A stretch of 64,000 nucleotides of DNA, from NCBI GenBank assembly GCA_029243385.1, contig JAQWSC010000014.1, positions 1 through 64,000 of the forward strand, in the 5' to 3' direction. The position numbers were made by a program, and so were the translations under genes. A model generated the notes under the pieces. The model was given only the letters and a program-made list of their open reading frames with translations, did not search any database and was not told the origin of the DNA. How positions within the stretch are numbered: position 1 is the first letter of the stretch; every line of letters begins with the position of its first letter. This document shows, one piece after another, positions 30,259 through 38,692 of the stretch. Origin of the DNA: Flavobacteriaceae bacterium (GTDB lineage: Bacteria > Bacteroidota > Bacteroidia > Flavobacteriales > Flavobacteriaceae).

Positions 30259-31955
30259 TACAAGTCGAGTTTAAATTCTTTGCGGATTTTTTCAATTACT
30301 GGATTGATGGCTTTGAACTGTTCGTACTTTTCCATTGGAGTAAATACGTATTTCTTTTCTTGTGTTTCATTGACTTCAATATGCAAGGCAATGGCGTGGT
30401 TGTTCAATTCATTTTTGATAAAAGGCATAAACAGTTGCTGTGCGCGTTCCAGTTCCAGTTTGTTGGTATGGTTGGGAAACGACAAATGAATTTCAGTTTC
30501 GTTTACTAAACTGGGCGTATCAAGCTCCATAAGGGTTGCCAAATTGCGTTCTCCTTGATCAATGAGTTGCTGCGTATATTTTTTCCAAACTTCCATAAAC
30601 TGCGCTTCGCTAAAAACACTTTTAGGTTGTTCGGTTTCTTTTGGAGTGATTTGATCCAACTGTTCTTGATGCGCTTTCTTTTTTTGCACACTAGACAGGG
30701 AGAGCCCCGACACGACCTTTCGGTCGGTAGGAATGGGAATCTGAACCTTGGGAAGCGGAATTTCTTTGACAGGCTCGGGAGTAGGAGCGGGGGCAACTTC
30801 CACCACTTGAGCTTCTGTAACGGTGCTTTCAACTGCCTTTTTGGGCAATTTTACCTTTTTGGCAGGAATTATAAAGGGTTTAGACTTTTTTTTTTCGTCC
30901 TCAGAAAGGATAGAAGCCAGTTGCATGAGACAGAGTTCTACAAGTAGCCGTTGATTTTTACTGGTTTTGTAGTTCAAATCGCATTGGTTTGCCAATTCAA
31001 TACCTCGTTGCAAAAATGCCTCAGAAGTTTTTTGAGCTTGTAGCAAATACTTTTCACGGGTATTGGTTCCTACTTCCAGCAACGATTCTGTAGCAGGATT
31101 TTTGGCCACCCACAAATCTCGAAAATGCGATGCCAATCCGGTTATAAAATGATGCCCATCGAATCCTTTTTTTAGAATTTCGTCAAACAACAAAAGCGCC
31201 TGAGGGATGTCTTGTTGTAGTAAAAAATCGGTAGCCGAAAAATAGGTGTCGTAGTCCAACACGTTTAAATTTTCGGCGACTTGTTGGACACTAATAGCGT
31301 TTCCAGAAAAACTTACGATACGATCAAAAATAGACAAGGCATCTCGCATGGCTCCGTCTGCTTTTTGAGCAATTAAATACAAGGCGTCGTCTTCTATTTG
31401 CACAGATTCCTTATCTGCAATATGTTTTAAGTATTGCTTTGCATCTTCTATTCCAATGCGCTTAAAATCATATATTTGACATCTTGACAAAATAGTTGGA
31501 ATGATCTTGTGTTTTTCGGTGGTTGCCAAAATAAAGATGGCGTGTTTGGGAGGTTCTTCCAAGGTCTTGAGAAAGGCGTTGAAAGCCGCCTGAGAAAGCA
31601 TATGCACCTCGTCAATGATATACACTTTGTACTGACCGGTTTGTGGGGGAATCCGAACCTGATCAATGACATTTCGTATGTCCTCTACAGAGTTGTTGGA
31701 AGCCGCATCAAGCTCAAAAATATTGAAGGCAAAATCTTCGTTGGGATCTTGTGATTCGTCTTGATTTATTTTTTTAGCAAGGATGCGTGCACAGGTAGTT
31801 TTTCCTACGCCACGAGGACCACAAAACAACAAGGCCTGTGCCAAATGATTCTGATCGATCGCGTTTTGAAGCGTTTGTGTAATAGAACCTTGCCCCACGA
31901 CATCCTCAAAAGTCTGTGGGCGGTATTTTAGCGCAGATACTACAAAGTGCTCCAT
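30258..31955 (-). CDS. dnaX: DNA polymerase III subunit gamma/tau
   Basis: DnaX is the clamp-loader ATPase. The protein is about 565 residues with Walker A GPRGVGKTT, the DEVHMLS box and sensor-1 region LATTEKHKIIPTILSRCQ, and a variable, proline-rich tau tail (about 370-450). The four-cysteine zinc module present after Walker A in E. coli is absent, replaced by a short acidic loop (DESQDPNEDFAF). I chose the ATG at 31955 rather than the GTG at 31961, because a TATATTTG promoter element at 31961-31968 leaves almost no leader. Confidence 0.95.
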   Translation of the reverse strand: MEHFVVSALKYRPQTFEDVVGQGSITQTLQNAIDQNHLAQALLFCGPRGVGKTTCARILAKKINQDESQDPNEDFAFNIFELDAASNNSVEDIRNVIDQVRIPPQTGQYKVYIIDEVHMLSQAAFNAFLKTLEEPPKHAIFILATTEKHKIIPTILSRCQIYDFKRIGIEDAKQYLKHIADKESVQIEDDALYLIAQKADGAMRDALSIFDRIVSFSGNAISVQQVAENLNVLDYDTYFSATDFLLQQDIPQALLLFDEILKKGFDGHHFITGLASHFRDLWVAKNPATESLLEVGTNTREKYLLQAQKTSEAFLQRGIELANQCDLNYKTSKNQRLLVELCLMQLASILSEDEKKKSKPFIIPAKKVKLPKKAVESTVTEAQVVEVAPAPTPEPVKEIPLPKVQIPIPTDRKVVSGLSLSSVQKKKAHQEQLDQITPKETEQPKSVFSEAQFMEVWKKYTQQLIDQGERNLATLMELDTPSLVNETEIHLSFPNHTNKLELERAQQLFMPFIKNELNNHAIALHIEVNETQEKKYVFTPMEKYEQFKAINPVIEKIRKEFKLDL

Positions 31956-31960
31956 CCCCA

Positions 31961-31968
31961 CAAATATA
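31961..31968 (-). promoter_or_regulatory. dnaX -7 element, nearly leaderless transcript
   Basis: The minus strand reads TATATTTG, ending 5 nt before the ATG at 31955. With the usual spacing the transcript would begin at or within a few bases of the start codon. No good -33 TTG is seen. Confidence 0.45.
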
Positions 31969-32046
31969 AAAAATTGAACGGTAGATTGGAATGCTTCCTG
32001 CTTTCAAAAAGTAGCTAGTTATTAACAATAGCGACCAAAAATGGTG

Positions 32047-32054
32047 TATTTTTG
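32047..32054 (+). promoter_or_regulatory. rnpB -7 element
   Basis: TATTTTTG lies 4 nt before the inferred 5' end of RNase P RNA at 32059, which is the right distance for initiation at the first base of P1. The -33 region is weak (TTA about 22 nt upstream). Confidence 0.6.
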
Positions 32055-32058
32055 TCCC

Positions 32059-32351
32059 GCAGGCCTTCTTATCGCTGTTCGCTTCGTGCGAAGAGAGGAA
32101 AGTCCGGACACCATAGGGCAGTATAGCGGGTAACACCCGTCGTTTTGAGCAATCAAAATAGGACCAGTGCAACAGAAAGCAAGTACAGTTCGGCTGTAGT
32201 GAAACCAGGTAAACTCTATACGGTGCAACGCCACGTAAACCAATGCTTGAGAGCGGCTCGCTCGATGTTGGAGGGTAGGCGGTTGGAGTTCATGAGCAAT
32301 TGTGAACCTAGATAAATGATAAGACACGACAGAATCCGGCTTACGGCCTGC
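32059..32351 (+). ncRNA. rnpB: RNase P RNA, bacterial class A
   Basis: This is the catalytic RNA that matures tRNA 5' ends. The conserved core GAGGAAAGTCCGGACACC lies at about 32095-32112. The matching P4 3' strand ACAGAATCCGGCTTA lies near the end. Helix P1 is formed by GCAGGCC (32059-32065) and GGCCTGC (32345-32351), followed directly by a T run that serves as terminator. The 3' strand of P1 overlaps the final codons of the convergent WbqC-like gene. Confidence 0.96.
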
Positions 32352-32964
32352 TTTTTTTTAAAAACGAAACCGCATTGGGGCCTTCGTTAAAAATCAAATC
32401 CAAAATACTGAGATTGGATAAAAATCCATTTTTTTCTGAAAAAACTTGAATGTAGGATTCGAGCGCAACCGGTTGATTTCCTTTTGCATCAATCCAGTTT
32501 CTTGCATCAACTTGTTCCGAAGGAAGTGTTTTATAATATGTGGTTGTGGTGGTTTCAGGAGCGTCCAATTGTATGCTTTCGCAAGCCCAACGCATACAGC
32601 GCATATTGAAGTCAAGCAGTGTAACAGCAGGGGTTGTGTAAAGCAGTTTGAGATCGTCTTCGTAAAACTCAAAAAAAGGAGACGATCGATAGGCACTCTC
32701 GAGTGATTTCCAATGTTGCTGTTGCCACGGAAAATCGTTTTCAATACGCACTGCATCTGATTTTTGATGCGTACCTTTTTGGGTGTGTTTGATAGGAATA
32801 TTGAGCATCAATTTTCCATTGGCTGCAGCAATATACGTGCGATTTCGATACGTTTGTTTTTGATAATGATCGTGGGTTTCCCACACAATAGGAGTGGAGT
32901 GTGCCAAAGGAATCCAATGCGAAATCGGAGCGAAATAGGCCGGACAAAGAACGAGCGCTTTCAC
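32341..32964 (-). CDS. WbqC-like family protein
   Basis: This 207-residue protein resembles the WbqC family, which is found in O-antigen clusters and is of uncertain chemistry. It starts LVLCPAYFAPISHWIPLAHS, where family members have a comparable Tyr-rich N-terminus, and contains NIPIKHT. It overlaps the lepB stop by 4 nt, so it is the last gene of the parA-to-lepB strand block. Its last codons (Ser-Arg-Pro) are encoded by the P1 helix of rnpB on the other strand. Confidence 0.82.
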   Translation of the reverse strand: MKALVLCPAYFAPISHWIPLAHSTPIVWETHDHYQKQTYRNRTYIAAANGKLMLNIPIKHTQKGTHQKSDAVRIENDFPWQQQHWKSLESAYRSSPFFEFYEDDLKLLYTTPAVTLLDFNMRCMRWACESIQLDAPETTTTTYYKTLPSEQVDARNWIDAKGNQPVALESYIQVFSEKNGFLSNLSILDLIFNEGPNAVSFLKKSRP

Positions 32965-34655
32965 GCCTTTTTACGCTTTCTAAAGTAATTGAACCCCCAC
33001 CATAGCAATACAAAAACTGCAAAATGCCAACGATAAGAAACCCGTTCTCCATCGAGTCCTACAGTGCTAAATACGCGATCCCATCGTATTTTCCAGTTTT
33101 TGATACCGTCGTTGATGCCGTCAATACTCATCCAAATAAATACGGGCTTTCCAACAATATGGTCTTCGGGGACAAATCCCCAAAAGCGACTGTCTTCCGA
33201 ACGGTGGCGATTGTCCCCCATCATCCAGTAATAATCCTGTTGAAAGGTGTAGAAATCGGTAGGCGTTCCGTTGATTACTACCGTTCCGTTAGTAACTTCC
33301 AACGAATTTTTTTCATAATCTCGAATGATTTTTTTGTATAGCGGTAGGTTTTCAGGGGTAATCGTGACTGTACTTCCCGCACTTGGAATGTTTATCGGTC
33401 CAAAGTTGTCTTCGTTCCAATTGTAGCGTATGTTGTTTGGAAAGAAGTTGGTATTGTAAGTTTTTTGAGTGTTTATTATTTGTTTGACACTGTCAATCCA
33501 AGGAAGTTTTTTAAGCGCTTCGGCTTGTTTTACAGTAAGCAACAACTCTTTTCGAGTTTCCAACAACTCTTTGGCGGCTATGCGGTGTTTTTGAATCAAT
33601 TTGGGCGGAATGCCTCTTGCACCTGTAAGGATTTGATAATTAGTGGGATTGTTGTTCGGGATATTCAATATGTGGGGACGGAGCGCATCAAACATGGATT
33701 GTGAAATGTTCGAAATTTGATATTTTCGGTACAAATCGGTAATTCCCAATTCGATGAGTTTACGGGAAGAAATTCCTTTGCTTCCATACACTTTGTGACT
33801 GTACAAGGGACGTGCCCGATCAGGCAATTCGGTTTGTTTGCCATTGATATAAATAAATCCATCGATGATTTCGAATCGATCGCCTGCGACTCCAACACAG
33901 CGTTTTACATAGTTGGATTTTTTGTCAATGGGTTTTTTTACACCTTGTTCTTTGACAAAAAATTGACGAACCGTGTCGGCAGGCCAACTAAAAACCACGA
34001 TATCGTTGCGCTTGATTTCTTGGATACTAGGAAGCCGAAAATACGGAATTTGCGGTTTGTTCAAGTAGGAGCGAATGCCTGTTCCTACAATCGTATCGTG
34101 AACCATGGGAAAGGCTACCGCTGTTTGGGGTGTTCGTGCGCCATAGTGAAACTTACTCACAAAAAGGAAATCTCCTATCAACAGTGATTTCTCAAGCGAT
34201 CCTGTGGGAATGATATACGGTTGAATGAAATAGGTGTGAACCAATGTCGCCAAAACAACCGCAAACAAAATGGAACTGAACCAATCTCCAAATGCCGTTC
34301 TTGGATGTAAGCTTCGATCTTTGATATGATCGACAGATAAAAAATAATTGACATAGTAGAGATAAAATCCAAGAGTAATCAAAACAAGCAGTGTATCTGT
34401 GGCACTGTTTTTTCCAAAGCTGCGAATGGATTCTACCCATATCACAGGAATCATAATCAGATTGATGATGGGAACAAAAAGGAAAAACACCCACCAAGTT
34501 GGACGGTTGATGATTTTCATTAAGATAACAGCGTTGTACACCGGTACAAGTGCTTGCCAAGGGTGGTATCCAGCTATTTTATAGAGTTTCCAGGTTCCTA
34601 GAAAATGGATGATTTGAACAACTCCTATAAATAATAACCATTCAATGCCTGTCAT
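32961..34655 (-). CDS. lepB: Signal peptidase I, large Bacteroidota form
   Basis: This enzyme removes signal peptides from exported proteins at the inner membrane. At 564 residues it is much longer than the roughly 325-residue E. coli enzyme. There are about four hydrophobic segments before residue 150. Catalytic Ser153 is in IPTGSLEKSLLIGDFLFVSK and general-base Lys251 is in NYVKRCVGVAGD. The last catalytic box WMMGDNRHRSEDSR is near residue 475. A long insertion (about 290-440) separates the protease boxes, as is usual in this phylum. Confidence 0.95.
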   Translation of the reverse strand: MTGIEWLLFIGVVQIIHFLGTWKLYKIAGYHPWQALVPVYNAVILMKIINRPTWWVFFLFVPIINLIMIPVIWVESIRSFGKNSATDTLLVLITLGFYLYYVNYFLSVDHIKDRSLHPRTAFGDWFSSILFAVVLATLVHTYFIQPYIIPTGSLEKSLLIGDFLFVSKFHYGARTPQTAVAFPMVHDTIVGTGIRSYLNKPQIPYFRLPSIQEIKRNDIVVFSWPADTVRQFFVKEQGVKKPIDKKSNYVKRCVGVAGDRFEIIDGFIYINGKQTELPDRARPLYSHKVYGSKGISSRKLIELGITDLYRKYQISNISQSMFDALRPHILNIPNNNPTNYQILTGARGIPPKLIQKHRIAAKELLETRKELLLTVKQAEALKKLPWIDSVKQIINTQKTYNTNFFPNNIRYNWNEDNFGPINIPSAGSTVTITPENLPLYKKIIRDYEKNSLEVTNGTVVINGTPTDFYTFQQDYYWMMGDNRHRSEDSRFWGFVPEDHIVGKPVFIWMSIDGINDGIKNWKIRWDRVFSTVGLDGERVSYRWHFAVFVLLWWGFNYFRKRKKA

Positions 34656-34710
34656 AAGACTTAAAATTTAATAATAAAATTAGCCATTCGCATTCATATA
34701 GCGTGGCACG

Positions 34711-35412
34711 TTAACCAATGTTTAACACATCATTCATTCCAAAAACACCTTGCTTTCCAACAATCCATTCGGCGGCAACAACAGCTCCAAGCGCAAAACC
34801 AGTTCGGTTATGGGCTGTGTGCTTAATTTCGATGGTGTCAACCTCGGATTCGTAAAACACGGTATGCGTTCCGGGAACATCGTCTATGCGTTGTGCAGTA
34901 ATTTTCAATTGATTGTTTTCTTCAGTATCCAATTTCCAGTTGGTATATGCGCTATTTTCAATCAATCCTTCTGCCAATGTAATCGCTGTTCCACTGGGAG
35001 CATCGAGTTTTTGGGTATGATGTATTTCATCAATAAGCGCTTTGTAATGGAATTGTCCCTGCATGAGTTTGGCCAGTTTTTTATTGAGTTCAAAAAACAA
35101 ATTTACTCCTAAACTAAAATTGGAAGCATACAAGAAAGCACTGTTTTTTTCTCCACACAATTGCTTGATGTCTTCGACTTTTTCGAGCCAGCCCGTTGTT
35201 CCACAAACAACAGGGACCGATCGGTTGAGTGCCTCGCTTATATTCCCAACCGCAGCATCAGGAACGCTAAAATTAATGGCAACATCGGCGGTTTCTAGAC
35301 CTTCCAATCCTGTGTCTTTGTCTATTTTGGCAACAATTTCATGTCCTCGACCAACTGCAATTTTTTCAATTGCTTTGCCCATGCGTCCGTATCCTAATAA
35401 TGCAATCTTCAT
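34711..35412 (-). CDS. dapB: 4-hydroxy-tetrahydrodipicolinate reductase
   Basis: DapB catalyses the NAD(P)H-dependent step of lysine and diaminopimelate synthesis. The 233-residue protein has the Rossmann start IALLGYGRMGKAIE, the DFS-like NFSVPDA, VCGTTGW, and the substrate-binding EIHHTQKLDAPSGTA with catalytic His-His. It is slightly shorter than the roughly 270-residue E. coli form, as in other Bacteroidota. It lies between the DUF5683 gene (4 nt) and lepB (55 nt). Confidence 0.97.
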   Translation of the reverse strand: MKIALLGYGRMGKAIEKIAVGRGHEIVAKIDKDTGLEGLETADVAINFSVPDAAVGNISEALNRSVPVVCGTTGWLEKVEDIKQLCGEKNSAFLYASNFSLGVNLFFELNKKLAKLMQGQFHYKALIDEIHHTQKLDAPSGTAITLAEGLIENSAYTNWKLDTEENNQLKITAQRIDDVPGTHTVFYESEVDTIEIKHTAHNRTGFALGAVVAAEWIVGKQGVFGMNDVLNIG

Positions 35413-35416
35413 TGTT

Positions 35417-35962
35417 CTAAAAATTATATTTTATTGCCAATCCTACCGTCGTACCCTTTTCGTAATAGTTGTTTTCCATAACGGGTTCAAAAGTCAATTG
35501 ATCGTTTACGTTGTATTGATTCAAGTGTGCATCGACGTTGGCGTCAAGGATGTTGAGTAAATAAATCCCTACAATAAAAACCATGGCTAAATCACGGTTT
35601 CTTTTATGGAAATTTTGCCCATCCAAAAGGCGATCGTCTTCGGTAATAATATCAAAAAATTCGTCGTTACTATACCCAGCCATCCGGCTTTTGTAAGCAT
35701 TTCTGTATCGTTTGTGTCGTTTGTTGTTGAAATCAAAGGAGTAAATAGCCGCTCCCAATCCACCATATAGCAGGGGCAGTTTCCAGTATTTTTTGTTGTG
35801 AATCTGTCCCAATCCGGGAAGAACGGCTGAATAAAACGCTGCTTTGGCCGGTGAAAGCGGGTCAATGACTTTGGGTTCTTTGACTTGTAAGCTGTCTTGG
35901 GCTTGCCCGACAAACATGCCTAGGAGGCACAAAACAATCCCAAATGATTTTGGAAACATCAT
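35417..35962 (-). CDS. DUF5683 domain protein, exported
   Basis: This 181-residue protein has a signal peptide (residues 1-21, ...GMFVGQAQ). A region with LSPAKAAFYSAVLPGLGQIH and a hydrophobic segment follow, typical of DUF5683. Two further hydrophobic stretches suggest membrane association. Function is unknown, but the gene is conserved between parB and dapB in Flavobacteriia. Its start overlaps the parB stop by 4 nt. Confidence 0.82.
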   Translation of the reverse strand: MMFPKSFGIVLCLLGMFVGQAQDSLQVKEPKVIDPLSPAKAAFYSAVLPGLGQIHNKKYWKLPLLYGGLGAAIYSFDFNNKRHKRYRNAYKSRMAGYSNDEFFDIITEDDRLLDGQNFHKRNRDLAMVFIVGIYLLNILDANVDAHLNQYNVNDQLTFEPVMENNYYEKGTTVGLAIKYNF

Positions 35963-36849
35963 TTTTTCAATTGTTTTTGCAGCTTTTTAAAATCGGCTTC
36001 TGAACCAAACGACAAGATGATTTTTCCTGAAGTTTGAGTTTCCATAGTTACGCTTACCCCAGTTGGCAAGCTTTTTTTCAATCCCTCGATTCCTTTTTGA
36101 ATGTTTTCTGTTGGGGCGATTGTTGTTTTTTTAGCGACTTTGGGTGCTTTTAGCTCTTTTACCAATTGTTCTGTGGCGCGAACTGAAAGCCCCTTTGCGA
36201 GTATTTTTTCATAGATTCCCAATTGATCGGTTTTGGATTCCACATTGACTAAAGCACGACCGTGCCCCATGCTCAAAAATCCGTCTCGCATGCCTGTTTG
36301 AATGATAGGGTCCAATTTTAAAAGCCGTAAATAATTGGCAATAGTAGAGCGCTTTTTACCTACGCGTGCACTCATTTGCTCTTGAGTGAGTTGGATATCT
36401 TCAATCAATCGCTGGTAAGACAGTGCAATTTCGATAGGATCCAAATCGCGGCGTTGAATGTTTTCTACCAGCGCCATTTCTAGGGACTCTTGATCGTTTG
36501 CTATACGGATGAAAGCAGGAATGCTTTCCATTTCGAGTTGTTTGACGGCACGAAATCTTCGCTCACCAGAAATCAATTGGTAGGATTGAAAACCAATTTT
36601 ACGGACGGTAATGGGTTGAATGATTCCTAATTCTTTGATAGAGTTGGCCAACTCAGAAATGCCTTCTTGATCAAAATGGGTTCTTGGTTGGAAGGGATTG
36701 ATGGCGATTTGATCCAAAGGCAATTCAATAACATTTCCAACCACTTGATCTGCATTTTTGTCTTCCGCAGACTGGATGTCGTTTTTTGGGTCGTTAAGAA
36801 GCGCAGACAAACCGCGTCCCAGCGCTTGTTTTTGTGTTGCTTTGGCCAT
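35959..36849 (-). CDS. parB: Chromosome-partitioning protein ParB
   Basis: ParB is a parS-binding CTPase that loads onto the origin region. The 296 residues include QALGRGLSALL at the N-terminus, PFQPRTHFDQEGISELANSI, the CTP-binding motif SGERRFRAVKQL and a helix-turn-helix (QMSARVGKKRSTIANYLRLL). The C-terminal dimer domain follows. It shares one nucleotide with the parA stop. No convincing parS was found in the window. Confidence 0.97.
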   Translation of the reverse strand: MAKATQKQALGRGLSALLNDPKNDIQSAEDKNADQVVGNVIELPLDQIAINPFQPRTHFDQEGISELANSIKELGIIQPITVRKIGFQSYQLISGERRFRAVKQLEMESIPAFIRIANDQESLEMALVENIQRRDLDPIEIALSYQRLIEDIQLTQEQMSARVGKKRSTIANYLRLLKLDPIIQTGMRDGFLSMGHGRALVNVESKTDQLGIYEKILAKGLSVRATEQLVKELKAPKVAKKTTIAPTENIQKGIEGLKKSLPTGVSVTMETQTSGKIILSFGSEADFKKLQKQLKK

Positions 36850-37616
36850 TAGTTTTTATTTTTTTTAATCAATTCCTGTGCGAGTTTTAAATAACTCGCA
36901 GCTCCTTTGCTACTGGCGTCGTACTTGATGATGCTTTCGCCATGGCTGGGAGCCTCTCCCAATTTTACATTTCGTTGAATGATGGTTTTAAACACCATTT
37001 CATTAAAGTGGGAACGCACTTCACTTACAACTTGATTGGAAAGTCGTAAGCGGGAATCGTACATTGTTAACAACAGCCCCTCAATGCTCAATGAAGGATT
37101 GTGAATTTTTTGAACACTTTTGATAGTGTTTAATAATTTGCCCAATCCCTCCAATGCAAAATACTCGCATTGAATAGGAATGATCACAGCGTCGGCAGCA
37201 GTTAGTGCATTAAGTGTCAGCAATCCTAAAGATGGTGCACAATCAATAATGATGTAATCGTACTTTTCTTTGATTGGGGCAATTGCCTTTTTCATCATCA
37301 GTTCACGCTCATCCAAATTTACCAACTCTATTTCAATTGCCACCAAATCGATGTGGGCAGGAATAATGTCAAGATTGGGAGAACTGGTGCTACGAATTGT
37401 TTCTTGGGCAGGGGCGCTGTGTTCTATCATACGGTAGGTTCCCTTTTCAACTTGCTCAACATCAATTCCAATTCCTGATGTAGCATTGGCTTGGGGGTCT
37501 GCGTCAATAAGGAGCACTTTGTTTTCTAAAACGCCTAAACTTGCAGCTAAATTTACGGCCGTGGTGGTTTTGCCAACGCCGCCTTTTTGGTTTGCAATAG
37601 CAATGATTTTGCTCAT
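36849..37616 (-). CDS. parA: Chromosome-partitioning ATPase ParA
   Basis: This is a 255-residue deviant-Walker P-loop ATPase of the ParA/Soj type. The motif KGGVGKTTTAVNLAASL is at residues 11-27, with the Walker A' partner in VLLIDADPQANATSG and YIIIDCAPSLGLLT. It works with ParB in origin segregation. It is the first gene of the parA-parB-DUF5683-dapB-lepB-wbqC strand block. Confidence 0.97.
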   Translation of the reverse strand: MSKIIAIANQKGGVGKTTTAVNLAASLGVLENKVLLIDADPQANATSGIGIDVEQVEKGTYRMIEHSAPAQETIRSTSSPNLDIIPAHIDLVAIEIELVNLDERELMMKKAIAPIKEKYDYIIIDCAPSLGLLTLNALTAADAVIIPIQCEYFALEGLGKLLNTIKSVQKIHNPSLSIEGLLLTMYDSRLRLSNQVVSEVRSHFNEMVFKTIIQRNVKLGEAPSHGESIIKYDASSKGAASYLKLAQELIKKNKN

Positions 37617-37750
37617 TTAATTTGGTATAAGTAAGCAGTAAAAATACAATTTTTATGCGTTCCTAAAAACATATTTTATGGAAAAGCGTTGTAGGTTTTT
37701 AACAATCTGTCAAAAACAAAAGGTATTGTTTTGAAGTTGAAATTTGAAAT

Positions 37751-38086
37751 TTAATTTTCGGAAGTTAAAAGGCTGTCGTTGATTTCTATTAAGAAAATTT
37801 CTTCGCCTTCTTTTTTCATAAAGTAATTTTCACGAGCATATTTTTCAAGCTTTTCTAGGTCTTGCAGTTCTTTGAGGGCTTTGTTGTCCGCAGCAATTTC
37901 TTTTTCAAGCTGGATTTTTTGGTCTTTCAATGTTCGTATTTCTGCGTCGAGTTGGTAATGAACTATGAGCGAGTTGGCATCTAAAAAGATCATCCATACT
38001 AAAAAACCCATTCCAACCAACAAGTACAGGTTGGTAGCTAAAGAAAACCATTTTTTTGTGCGAAGTTTTTTAAACATTTTAGTCAA
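37751..38086 (-). CDS. Septum formation initiator, DivIC/FtsB family
   Basis: This 111-residue bitopic protein has one transmembrane segment (about 17-36) and then a coiled coil (about 45-80, LKDQKIQLEKEIAADNKALKEL). It ends in the family motif EKYARENYFMKKEGEEIF. It should join the divisome with FtsL and FtsQ. It overlaps the udk stop by 8 nt and follows it in the same transcript. Confidence 0.88.
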   Translation of the reverse strand: MTKMFKKLRTKKWFSLATNLYLLVGMGFLVWMIFLDANSLIVHYQLDAEIRTLKDQKIQLEKEIAADNKALKELQDLEKLEKYARENYFMKKEGEEIFLIEINDSLLTSEN

Positions 38087-38684
38087 TCAGTTGCATGATG
38101 ATTTTTTCGAACAACAAAACTGCAGTGGGGTTGTGTTCGTTATGAGGAATAATGAGGTCGGCATGGGATTTTGAAGGTTCAATAAAAGCTTCGTGCATGG
38201 GTTTCATGGTGTTTTGATAACGATCCAATACCTCTTCGACGGTTCGGCCTCGGTCGGCGACATCTCTTTTCAATCTCCGAATCAATCGTTCGTCAGAATC
38301 GGCATCTACGAAAATTTTAGCATCCATCAACGATCGAACTTCAGTATTGGCCAACACAAGAATGCCTTCCAACAAAATTACCTTTTTTGGACTTATAGTT
38401 AGGGTTTCTTTCATTCGGGTGTGCTCGATAAACGAATAAACAGGTTGTTCGATGCTTTGCCCTTTTTTCAGTGCTTTGAGGTGTTCGTACAAGAGTTCGA
38501 AATCCAGTGCGTTGGGATGGTCAAAATTGATTTCACAGCGTTCTTCATAAGACAAATGTGCATTGTCTTTGTAATAAGAGTCTTGAGAAATGACAAGTAC
38601 TTCGTCTTGAGACAATTTTTCTGCAATTTTGGTTACCAAGGTTGTTTTCCCTGATCCCGTTCCTCCCGCAATTCCTATAATCAT
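38079..38684 (-). CDS. udk: Uridine kinase
   Basis: Udk phosphorylates uridine and cytidine in pyrimidine salvage. The 201 residues have the P-loop GIAGGTGSGKTTLV at residues 4-17, the substrate segment DSYYKD and NFDHPNALDFELL, and the lid RRLKRDVADRGR. Length is normal. The udk-divIC order is common in Flavobacteriaceae. Confidence 0.96.
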   Translation of the reverse strand: MIIGIAGGTGSGKTTLVTKIAEKLSQDEVLVISQDSYYKDNAHLSYEERCEINFDHPNALDFELLYEHLKALKKGQSIEQPVYSFIEHTRMKETLTISPKKVILLEGILVLANTEVRSLMDAKIFVDADSDERLIRRLKRDVADRGRTVEEVLDRYQNTMKPMHEAFIEPSKSHADLIIPHNEHNPTAVLLFEKIIMQLID

Positions 38685-38692
38685 TCGTTTAC

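Noticed and set aside
32022-32327. Minus-strand frame of 101 codons over the RNase P RNA
   Set aside because: It is antisense to a conserved structural RNA and has no family resemblance.
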